Shown: positions 25,190-34,720 of the stretch, piece by piece
Numbering within the stretch: position 1 is the first letter of the stretch
Layout of the letters: every line of letters begins with the position of its first letter
From: Pomacea canaliculata
Lineage: Eukaryota > Mollusca > Gastropoda > Architaenioglossa > Ampullariidae
Length of the DNA stretch: 64,000 nt
NCBI RefSeq assembly: GCF_003073045.1
Contig: NC_037601.1
Coordinates: 6,417,872-6,481,871, forward strand
Reading direction: 5' to 3'
Position numbers and translations under genes: made by a program
Notes under the pieces: model-generated
The model's database searches: none
What the model was told of the DNA's origin: nothing
What the model saw: the letters and a program-made list of their open reading frames with translations, nothing else

Positions 25190-25665
25190 ATTAAGTAATA
25201 TAAGAATAATTAGTAGTAAATTTAAGGTAAGTTATCAGATGAGAGTGGAAGGTGAATATGTACAAAAGTGATGGTTAAGAAAAACAAATATTGACAAGGG
25301 TCTTGGAGTTGGAAGGTATCTCTGTATTTTGGTAGATGGCGTCAAAAGCAGTTCAGGGAGGTCAATTGCTTAAGATGGAGAGGGAGCTGGGCGACTTCAG
25401 GCTGACAGATCAAACCGCATACAATTATATATGGTCTGAAGAGAGCACATTTAAGACAGTAACCATACGTATGACATGATCAACAGGTCTGTGCACCACC
25501 CATTCCACGATATGAGTTTTTACGTGAGTGGGCTCAGTGACTGACTGGGTGAACTGGAAGACATAGAACAGGTCCGTGATCTTTTAGGTATAGAGATTTT
25601 TTTCCTCAAAATGGACGTTGAAGTCCCCTACGACCACAGGTATGCCACTGAGCGTGTTGCCCCTC
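25190..25665 (-). mobile_element. Degenerate LINE endonuclease fragment
   Basis: The minus strand at about 25655-25400 reads VVVGDFNVHFEEKN followed, after decay, by KITDLFYVFQFTQSVTEPTH and further matches. GDFNVH is the catalytic D-N motif of the LINE apurinic endonuclease, and FTQSVTEPTHV matches the downstream motif of L2/CR1-group endonucleases. Several in-frame stops show it is dead. It precedes the 3'-end piece at 24600-25141 in the same orientation, with no reverse transcriptase between them, so the two may be remnants of one deleted element or of two insertions. Confidence 0.55.
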
Positions 25666-25899
25666 ATAAAAAACAGTGCATAACTGAAATACCTACGTGC
25701 ATTTAGTTTATTTATTACAGGTTGCTACAAAATTTTTTGGATAAACGACAGAATGTAGTGTTGTCAGCTCTCGTCGACCGTCAGCGCCTATCGCAGGCTC
25801 CACAACACACGGTAACCAAAGCAGCCAACAGATACAGAATAGAGATCAGCAGAAAGGGGATGAAGGCAGCCAGGAAAAAAGGAACGATTAGCAAGACCT

Positions 25900-26520
25900 T
25901 ACGTGAGATTAGGGTTTGGCACGAGATGATAAACACCTACCAGAAGGCAAAGATACTAAACTAAGATGGATCAACACGAAACTTCCTTCCGCTCATCCTG
26001 TTATGACACCACTGCTCAACCTAGTGGTGAGAAACCTTTACAACAACTTTCCTCACCACCTATTTGAAATGTGCGATTTGAAGACAACATTCGTCTAATG
26101 GCAGACTGACCTTTCCAACAGTCTGACACACATTACATGTGCACATAAAATTAAAAAGAAGACCAGCATTAACAAGAGAAAAGACATGATGAACACCAAC
26201 AACGGCAAAGCCTAGATTGACACGATCGAAGAGGAGTTGAACAGCTTTGAGTACATGGGAATCATCCCTTCCAAAAAATGGCAATGGCCAGGCTGGACAA
26301 GATGTGGCACAGTCTGGTTCCAATCACACACTGTATAAGTTCTTCATAGCTACCGTATTGTAGCACGGATGCGTGACGTGGCCTCTGCTTGCCGATCCCG
26401 AGACCTAGGAGAATTCGAAACCCGAAGATGCTGCTCTGCATTCATCAGAGTTGATTGAAATCATCTAAAAGACTTACTACCCTTGCACAGCTACAGAATA
26501 AACACCGGAACTTTTCAATC
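25900..26520 (+). mobile_element. RTE-like LINE reverse transcriptase relic
   Basis: In shifting plus-strand frames one can read IEEELNSFEYMG, then MARLDKMWHS, then a decayed LPYCSTDA segment and FETRRCCSAFIRV. The order and spacing match the late reverse transcriptase region of RTE-type LINEs (FxYLG ... MARLxKIW ... LLYGCETW ... FExKCLRxLLRIS). Stops and frameshifts are frequent, so this is an old inactive copy. Its outer limits are uncertain. Confidence 0.55.
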
Positions 26521-27132
26521 AAAATAGAACGAATAGCGTCGTCAAAAAATTCTTCGGGAAGACATAGGTACTTTAAATCAGTCATCGATAAATATATAAA
26601 ACAGGTTTGGAATGGAGCATCTCTTGTGTTACATAGCCAAAAGAAACAAAGCCAACTCTGCAAAGGTGTTGACAGTAGCTTTAGCTTGACAAACAAACAG
26701 ATGTCCATTCCTTCATGTTACCCAGCCACCACTTCTTCTGTTTGCATTGTTCACAGTCTTCCTCCACCCATTCTTGGAGGACTGTTTATACACACGTAAT
26801 ACACATAAAACGAATAAAGAGAGAGATATGGACAGCTTAAAACTTCAAACAAGATTGTTGAACATAGTAAATTTCTAGCGATGAATATCATAAAACTTGC
26901 ACGTGAATAAGATTTTTAAGTACAGTGGAACCTCGGTTAGCGAACGCCTCGGATAGCGAATATTTCGGTTAACGAACAAAAATTTCGTTAAAAGTTTGTC
27001 TCGGATAGCGAACAAAATTTCGGATAACGATCAGCCACGTGAACCACACGTGACCGACCAGCATGTCATCATTCGCGCTCGAGACACAGTTACGATCAGT
27101 CGTTCCTTATCTATGCGCATCCTTCTTATTTA

Positions 27133-27480
27133 GTGATTTTTGTGCTTTATTTTAATAAGATAATCCTCGATAATGGCTCCAAAGAAAAGTCTGTAGAAAA
27201 GTCTTTCCCTAACAGTGCAGTAGGCAATAGGAGCCTAAACATGTTCAATGATAATGTGATGTCGTATTACACAAGAGTGTTACAAAAAAGGCAGAAGCAA
27301 CGGACAGTGGACAAGTTTTTTCCTTCAACCTCAAAGCGACAGAAAAAGGAAGTTACCCCCCCCCCCGTTTTTACAATGTCACGTGCTCATGGAAGGGGAA
27401 TCAAAGCAGTAATTCCATCCCTTCCTCCCCACACCTCCATCCACCCACGCCGTCAAAACGACAAGTGTTCTTATGTTTAA
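27133..27480 (+). pseudogene. Tigger transposase remnant (N-terminal start and C-terminal tail)
   Basis: This lies inside the 26923-28963 element. MAPKKSL at 27174 looks like a transposase start, is closed by a stop within seven codons, and lies in the same frame-neighbourhood as the KRQKQRTVDKFF tail motif. Tigger-family transposases end with a similar QxTLDSFF-like segment. An internal deletion that removed the catalytic core before or during spread is the simplest explanation. Confidence 0.6.
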
Positions 27481-27539
27481 ATGCTTTCGTTAATGTTTTT
27501 ATGTTTATTTAACTCCATTTATGTTGTATTATAACTGTT

Positions 27540-27905
27540 CTCTCACACACACACACGCACTACATAAACCATTGTGTGCACGTGCCACATACACTGCATT
27601 CATGTATGTACGACAACTATGACTATACATGTGCAACACATATTCCATCTGTAAGTACTACCATGTATATGCCCTAATGTACTACTGTATATGGATTAAT
27701 TACCTTGTGTGTACTAATATACTACAATATATTTATTAATTATTATGTATGGGTACTAATAGACTATTATATATACACACACTAGTGTACTGCTGTGTAT
27801 ATGTAGTACACATACTTCTATGCATGTGTATACACCTTGTGTTTTACGGTATATACTGTTGTACTACTGTATGAAGTTCATGTACTATTTTGTATATGCA
27901 TGTAT
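27540..27905. repeat. Degenerate TACTA/TATG-rich low-complexity sequence
   Basis: It starts with a CA run (27543-27559) and continues as loosely repeated units such as GTACTA.TATACTA and TGTATATG over about 350 bases, inside the Tigger-type element. No constant period could be fixed by eye. Confidence 0.5.
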
Positions 27906-29852
27906 CTGGGATAGCTGGATTTTGAGCAAGAGTTCGGACAGCCAACAGCAAGAAAAATAAGAAAGTCATACAGATAGAACCCTTCTTACAAAGTCTATCT
28001 CAGTAAACTTTATGGGACCCTTGAATTTTCGGGAGAAGGAACAATCGAGAAGTGACCTCTACATGATGAGGAGGAGGGGGATACGTTTCATGCACCCAGC
28101 AACACATTTTGACCGCCTGCTGCCTTCCAAGTGATGATAAGCATGGAGGGTTTCTTTGTGTGTGAGATGGCCGAGACCAGTAACATCTGTCGTTATGGAG
28201 CAGAGTTTACCTTCTGTCAAATTCTACTTGAGGGATTTTATTTTCATTTTAAACGGAGTCACAAAGCTTTCTTGCTGCATAGAAAACTGTGTGGCATTTA
28301 ATGATGTTGATATAGAGGAGTGTGTGGAATTTAATGATTTCAGTATAATTGTTGTCATTGCAGGTTCAGTTTATGTCTCTTGCACGTTGAGAAATATTTC
28401 ATAGCCGGAGCGCTGTTTAACGTTTGAATAACTGTACGGGTCTTTCATACAGATTTCACATTAAACTATATCATAGCGACGCAAATAACATTAACAGTAA
28501 AAATATTCACAGACAGAAGAAAATAAACACAGAGGCTACCGGAGTCGGAAAGTCTTGCCCGTAAAAAGACTTTAATTTTTAAGATTTAGAAAACATCCTT
28601 ACGAAGATCTTCTGTAAATTCTTCAGTTATTTGTTTGTACGTTAACTTTGGAAAGATTTACATGCAAGTAAAAAACTAATGATGGAATAATGTCTAATGA
28701 TACCAGATAATGATACGTTCAAGATAAGACTTAAGTAATCCACCCTTTCCATTCTCAAGATACACACCCACAAACATCAGCATGCACAGGTCAAGGCCAC
28801 TCGCACAGACGTCAGAGTTGTACATAACGAGTCATTAAGGGATGGGAACCAATTAAATCTATTTCCTTTATTTCTTATGGGAAAAACTGTTTCGGATAAC
28901 GAACATTTCGGATAACGAACAACTTTACAGAACGGATTATGTTCGTTAACCGAGGTTCCACTGTATACAAAATAACGATTAGATTAAAAATATGCTTATA
29001 TATATATTTGCAGATCCGACTCATTTCTTTCTTGGAACTCCAGAAAGGATGGTGTCTAATATTCTGAGAAACTGTACACTCTATTCCATTTATGATCAGA
29101 ACACTACTGCTCCCCTCCACAGAGGTAGCTGCATTTTCCTCCCGCTGAAAGCTGTCACATGACGAAAGAGCGCGCCCACGCTCGTGCTTGGCCTGAGTGT
29201 CTGAGTGGTTTCTCCAACTGTTCACCTTAAATGCGCAACAACTAAACCTTCGAGTCTGGCGCCAAGGTACGTGATATTGCCACCGCCTGCTTACAAACTT
29301 GTACTCGTGGCCATTGTTTCTGTTCACAACAACATAACTCAAGAGCTTACGCACGTACGCACGCACATACGCATGTAAACTTGCACTCTTGACCTCTCAC
29401 ACCTGACCACCGCACCAACTGTCAAGAGGACTCCATGTTCAGTGGGTGGGTCGTAGGCTATATTTGGTCGGGGCATGTTTTTCATTTGGTTGAGGGCGTT
29501 ACCGGTGACAACAACAATCTACCCGGATCTGATTAGGCTTTACTGGGAGAAAAAAAGGACATAAAGGATGCAGCAAATGCAGCAACACATTAGATTGCTG
29601 TATGCTATTACCGAGGCATGAATGCATGTCACTCATACAAATTAACTCAGACGACGAAGGATGTGAAAGGAGCAATCAGAACAGTTCGTGGGAGTAATTA
29701 ATAAAAGCCACTCGCGCGCGTGTGTGTGGACAGTTCTGGTTCAGTTTCTATTCCGAGTCTGTTCACAATTATAATGGCTTGGGGATCGGAATAACAGTCG
29801 TGCGCAGGTTAACGACAGAGGTATGTTCTGTTAATGCATTATTAGGTTATTT

Positions 29853-30065
29853 AATAATAATAATGATTATTTACATAGCGCCGTATCCCAGCCCTATAAG
29901 CAAGCTCATGGCGCTTTACAAATGATATTAATTATAACAACTACAAATATCATGATAGGGAAAAATTGACGAACCAACCAAAACGATCGGGGAAACAAGG
30001 GGATAACCCGCGGGAAATAAACTGTAGTTCTGACTGATTAACCACTGAACCAATTCAATATTCCG
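29853..30065 (-). mobile_element. LINE/SINE 3' tail, minus strand
   Basis: Read on the minus strand, TGTAAAGCGCCATGAGC...CGGCGCTATGTAAAT is followed by an ATT microsatellite ending near 29853. This is the same tail layout as at 9008-9073 and 32948-33021. The upstream limit of the element and its family are not clear. Confidence 0.45.
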
Positions 30066-31880
30066 TTATCCAACAAGTCTATAAAATTAAGCTAAATGCA
30101 TAAATGGAAAAAAAAAAAGAAATCCTGGAGACAGAAGAAAACGGAGGGCCAGATTCGTCTGAGCTGCCTGACAACACATTTCACCGTTGAAGATTTAGAG
30201 TTTACATCTGCAATTGTTTGTCATCGGAGAAGGTATTAGAAAGAACAGAAAAAGAATGCTGATGATACACATGTGCAGGTCAAACAAGCTGTAAACAGTT
30301 TTGCTGCCTCGAGTCAACAAGACGTTTAGTCACATTGCACATGATGCATCTCGCTGTCCACGTGCACAAACAAGGAAAGAGACTCAGATGAAAATGGCGT
30401 CGTGGAAGAAAGGACTGTTAGTCAACGGATCAATTGAAGCAGTAGAAGTGAAACACAGTCCAGCACATCACTAGGATCACGACAGGTCAAACGATTGATG
30501 GACTCTAAAATCAAAATTAATTTAGAGAAATAACAAAATCCAAAGAAATCACGAAATTTCATCATATTACCGAGTATATCTTTATGAATGACAATAGGCT
30601 TCTCCGGGTGTTAACAGAGAGAATAAGCTGTTGGTCCTTGACCTGTTTGAGCATGGACACATACATTCATTTTATTGCGTCTGGCTGAACTGGTAAATAC
30701 GTAGTTTAATTTGTTTTTGTGCTTTTCCAATGGCTGATACTCTTTGTCACCTATTTGTTTTGGGGAAAAAATCCCTGCTGCAAACTGGTTTCCGGACAGG
30801 AAAAATCTCCAGACAAACTGGCATCTGAAAGGCACTGAAACAGTTGTGTCCCTGGTACATGCACGAGAGAAGTGAATCGAGTCCAATCTTTCATCTCTTT
30901 GTGGTTTAGAGTGGTCCTTCACTAAAGTGGTACTTCAGAGCTATTAATGTCTCACAGCCTTATGTTGTGATAAACGTATTTAGAGATGAAAATCTGCTTC
31001 CTGTGCCTTGGTGTGTTCTAAAATATTGCGACACTAGCCATGGCCGTACTCATGAAGCAGAGGTGAGGTTACCTCAGGGTTAGCTGCTGGCGGGTAGCCT
31101 TGCAGTGTCCTGTACGCGAAAAGAGGGGTAGGTCTGGAAAGTTTGTTGGCAATATAGAAATCTCCCATCTCTCCTTCTGTCCAACACTATGGCTCCAGGG
31201 TGCTTTCAAAGGCTGTAGGTACTGGATGTAACCATCTGTTTTTCTGAATTACAGCGCTGACAATGCTTGCAGGACGTGGAAAACAAGATTTGAAAGAGCA
31301 GTGTAAGGTTACCAGGCCTGTATTCGGGAAAGAACCGGACCGTATTCGGGGATGAGAGTAAGGATTGAGTTATCAGCTGCGCGAGGGAAATAAATAAAGT
31401 GTTTTGTGCACAGGGAGATTAAGATGAGGATGCCAAAAAAATATGTTTAAACCTTATCAGAGCACGGACTTGTATTACACGCTCGTGATCAGACTGGCAC
31501 GGTCGATCCGAAGGATGGAGAACAAAAGGTCCATCCCTTTGGTCTTTTTTTTAAAAAAAAAATTGTTACTCATTTTTGCTTTTAGTATATTGCTGATTGA
31601 AATCAGATTCAGCAATAACTAGAAAGAGAGTTATAGGTAGCTTATGCGTCGTTTTTGTATTTGAATAATTTTTGTTGGTGGTGCAAAAAGGAGATTTCCG
31701 GCGTTGTGAAGGCATATGAGAATGCAATAGGTTCAGACGGGAATGGTGACGATTTTTCCCTAGTGGCACAAACATCTACTCCTCTCTCCTACCCTACCCC
31801 CGACTAAAACAGCGCTGATTGTTCAATTGTTCAGATGTCCTTGAATGTGGTAATATATTTCACGACAGCAGAATGTCTCC
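30066..31880. other. Stretch without recognised features
   Basis: No coding exon or identifiable transposon was seen on either strand. Open frames are short and lack splice-site support or family resemblance. A short T/A run lies at 31548-31562. Confidence 0.4.
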
Positions 31881-31884
31881 CATT

Positions 31885-33021
31885 CCGAGAACTAAGATGG
31901 CCGCTCCTAGCTGTGCGACGTCTGCAGCTCTCACTTCGGATTCAAATTTATTTCAATTTTTCATCGCTTTCGTCTCACCCTGTGTAGGTTAGTTGTCAAG
32001 TTATAGACTTAGGGTGTTGCGTCTGTGTCTAGTGATGATGATTTTTACGTTCATTGTGTTAGGCATGCGTTTATCATTTTGGATGGCTGTGGCCGTTACC
32101 ACTAGCCGACATTATTAAGATGGCGGTCAGCTTATTTCATGCTGGTCCACGGCTTCTCTACTCCCGCGAGCTCTTGCTCCGTCTTCGTTCATCTCCCTCT
32201 GTTACCCGGAGTTTTCGGGCGCTGCAAGTCGACATCGCACGGCTCCCTCCACTTCGCAGATCAAGAAGGAGAGGACGCAGAGGCGGTGTGAAGCGGAGAC
32301 TCAAGCAGTTTCGTCTGGACGATCGACGCAGATCTCCACCTCTTCCTTCTATCCTGCTCTCCAATGTCCAGTCGATTCGTGGCAAGATTGATGAGCTTGA
32401 GGTGTGGATACACAACTTTTGATTGCACAGGGATACTTGTTTGTTGGCGTTTACAGAAACATGGCTACACGACGGTGACGCTGATCTAGACATCGCTGGC
32501 TTCTCTGGCCCGTTTAGATCTGATAGATCTGCTGCAGTTACTGGCAAGGCGCGTGGCGGCGGAGTGTGTTTCTATGTCAACAACAGGTACTGTAAAACGG
32601 TTATTCTTCGTGAAAAGATGTGTACTTGTGACCTTGAACTTCTCACAATTTCGCTTCGCCCATTTTACCTCCCGAGAGAATTCCCCCAGCTGTTTTTCAC
32701 GCTTGTGTATATTCATCCCAGGGCGAATGTTTCCAATGCGTTACAGTGCATTGCAGAGGTGACTCACGATCTCGACTCGCTTTGCCCTGATGCTCCAAAA
32801 TTTATTTTGGGAGATTTTAACCACTGTGATCTGACATCAGTTCTCCCTAACTACGACCAGTATGTGACATGTCATACTACACTGAGTCAGACAACACTCG
32901 ACCTTGTGTACGGATCTGTACCACATTTTATTTTTGCTGGGATCACCGCGCATTGAGCGCATCTTTGTGATGCGGATACTGGCGCGCTATAAAACTACAT
33001 CATCATCATCATCATCATCAT
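31885..33021 (+). mobile_element. LINE with 5' region, endonuclease and 3' tail but no reverse transcriptase
   Basis: After an apparent 5' UTR, 32120-32956 encodes a basic N-terminal part (RRSRRRGRRGGVKRRLKQF), then ILLSNVQSIRGKIDEL. After one in-frame stop near 32420 it continues with LLAFTETWLHDGDADLDIAG, GKARGGGVCFYVNNRYC, PFYLPREFPQ and FILGDFNHCDL. These are the LINE apurinic endonuclease motifs (catalytic E in TETW, D and N in GDFN) of the CR1/L2-like group. The endonuclease breaks off near 32935, before its final SDH motif, and joins directly to a GCGCATTGAGCGC...GCGCGCTATAAAACTA tail and an ATC microsatellite (about 32999-33021). The whole reverse transcriptase is missing. Confidence 0.75.
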
Positions 33022-33553
33022 CCCATGCCATGTCGCCAACGACAGACGCTGAGTTATACCGATCACCAGGTGACTCAAGTTGGGGAGAGACAGGTGTGGC
33101 ACGAAATCGAAACTAACCCCCAAACAATTCTTTGTCTAAGACTATATTTTTTCTGCACTTCAGATACAGTTTACAGTTTATGCAAGGTCCCTTGTACATG
33201 ATCTGCTTCAGACACTGTCAGTGCGATATTTAGCATCAAGTCAAGCGCCGCATAATGAAGAAGTTTCGCTCATACATGACGGTAATCATATGTAATTATA
33301 ACGGAATTCAAGTCCAGTCGCCAAGTGACCCACTGGTAATGTCACATTACGCATTACTCATGCGCACGCACACACACATACACACGAGCTAGAAAAGTCC
33401 TAGGCAGGGAGGTAGATACCTAGATTACTCATGTAGCTTACCAGACAGAGGAGGTCAAGTTTAACTCTGATTCTACATCCTGTCGGTGCGTAATTCCACA
33501 ACAAAGGAAAAGATTTGCATGTTATCGTCTCATTGTATCATGTGCACTAGAGA
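33022..33553. other. Short intergenic stretch without recognised features
   Basis: Only a short CA run near 33367-33384 was noted. No coding or element signature was recognised. Confidence 0.4.
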
Positions 33554-33741
33554 CCCTACTCTGCTAGAGTTGAAGGTATTGTTAGTTCCCTACTCTGCTA
33601 GAGTTGAAGGTATTGAAGGTCCTACTCTGGTAGAGTTGAAGGTATTGTTAGTTCCCTACTCTGCTAGAGTTGAAGGTATTGAAGGTCCTACTCTGGTAGG
33701 GTTGAAGGTATTGTTAGTTCCCTACTCTGCTAGGGTGGCAG
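33554..33741 (+). repeat. 33/34-bp minisatellite, about 5.6 copies
   Basis: Units start at 33554, 33588, 33621, 33654, 33687 and 33720 (partial), with the core CCTACTCTGCTAGAGTTGAA. Two unit types alternate (ending GTTAGTT or GAAGGT, with CTGC or CTGG in the core), so the higher-order period is about 66-67 bp. The plus strand stays open through it, but only because the unit length is close to a multiple of three. It is not evidence of a gene. Confidence 0.9.
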
Positions 33742-34580
33742 ACTGTAGGACACTACAACATCACAGTCTCTGACTAGGAAACTAACAAGGCAATCAACGC
33801 AAACGGGCAAGGACATGTCAATTTCAGACTCTGGTACTTGTGGAATGCAGTCAGTTTCAGTCTTGCTGGCGCGCCAGGCAGTGTCAGTTTCAGACTCTGC
33901 TAGTGTCTAGGGCACAGGGGTCAGACTGGGTGCAGTGCACGTGACCCTTGCCTGCTGCCGCACTAAGGGCGGATGCATAGAATAACAAGAAAAGGTCGCG
34001 GCTGAGGTCGGTGTGTTGTGTTCTTTTCGCATCCTCTTGTGGTATGAGTGTTCTCACTCGGTGTCCTGAGTGAAGTTTCACAGCTCTCCACTCACTGGCT
34101 GTCCAACTGATAAACTACAAAATAAACACCAAAAACTCACCTCAGAAGCTGCATCTCGACGTCTTCGACACGTGACTGTCACGTGCTTTTTATCTTCACT
34201 TGCTTTGTCTCTCCCATGCTTTCATTGTAATTCAGATTTGCATACTGTCAGAATGTTTTATATTATTAAAGGTTATTATTGTCACTCAAAAAGCAAGCGA
34301 AAATTGAAGAAAATAGTAGTAAATAAAATAGTAAAATAGAAAAAGAGTATTGAGTATAAGAGATCATCAACAACTTTTGAACCATATTCCCAAGAAGTGA
34401 AGTGCTAGGGGTGCCAGCCAATCAGATCTCGCAGTTTTCTCATAATTTTCACCGGAAAATTCCAAATAAGCCAATAGTCCTTGAAGGTCAGAAGACAGGT
34501 GATCAGAAAATTGGAAATAGCTTTGAAGCATTATTATGCCTTGGGTACTTCAGTGATAAGGGGATCGGGAGAGAATGTCT
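33742..34580. other. Stretch without recognised features
   Basis: A partially repeated GTCAGTTTCAGACTCTG-like phrase appears near 33820-33910. Nothing else was recognised. Confidence 0.35.
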
Positions 34581-34584
34581 ATTT

Positions 34585-34720
34585 TAATGGACACACATTT
34601 TGGAATTCGCTGACATCTCTCAGCTGGTATCCTGGAACCATTTATCCTGTTCCATGTTTCTGAGGGCGTTAAAGACTTTCCTGTTTCGGGAATAACTCTT
34701 GCAATAACTCCATTCAACTT
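34585..34720 (+). mobile_element. Possible LINE 3' coding remnant
   Basis: The plus strand reads HTFWNSLTSLS, then with a frame change an HVSEGVKDFPV-like segment. This resembles the WNSLPxxLR...FRRxLKTFLF signature at the end of LINE ORF2. Decay makes the assignment tentative. Confidence 0.35.

Larger units (their letters stand above)
26923..28963 (+). mobile_element. pogo/Tigger-type DNA transposon, non-autonomous copy with both ends
   Basis: The element starts CAGTGGAACCTCGGTT at 26923 and ends with the inverted copy at 28963. The 23-bp terminal inverted repeats differ at one position (AGCGAAC versus AACGAAC), and TA dinucleotides flank both sides (26921-26922 and 28964-28965) as the target duplication. 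Just inside, CGGATA(G/A)CGAAC-type motifs repeat several times at each end, typical of Tigger subterminal repeats. Inside, at 27174, there is MAPKKSL and then a stop. At 27240-27340 there is MFNDNVMSYYTRVLQKRQKQ, then RTVDKFFPS, resembling the C-terminal tail of Tigger transposases. The DNA-binding domain and the DDE catalytic core are missing, so it could move only with help from another copy. Confidence 0.85.

Noticed and set aside
27133-27480. A host gene at 27.1-27.5 kb
   Set aside because: It lies between the terminal repeats of a Tigger-type transposon and carries transposase-tail motifs.
32158-32547. A 129-codon antisense open frame
   Set aside because: It lies opposite the LINE coding strand and is a composition shadow of the GC-rich sense frame. 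The sense frame carries the recognisable endonuclease motifs.
33486-33773. A repeat-containing protein read through the minisatellite
   Set aside because: The open frame exists only because the unit length is near a multiple of three. There is no signal, splice or flanking coding support.
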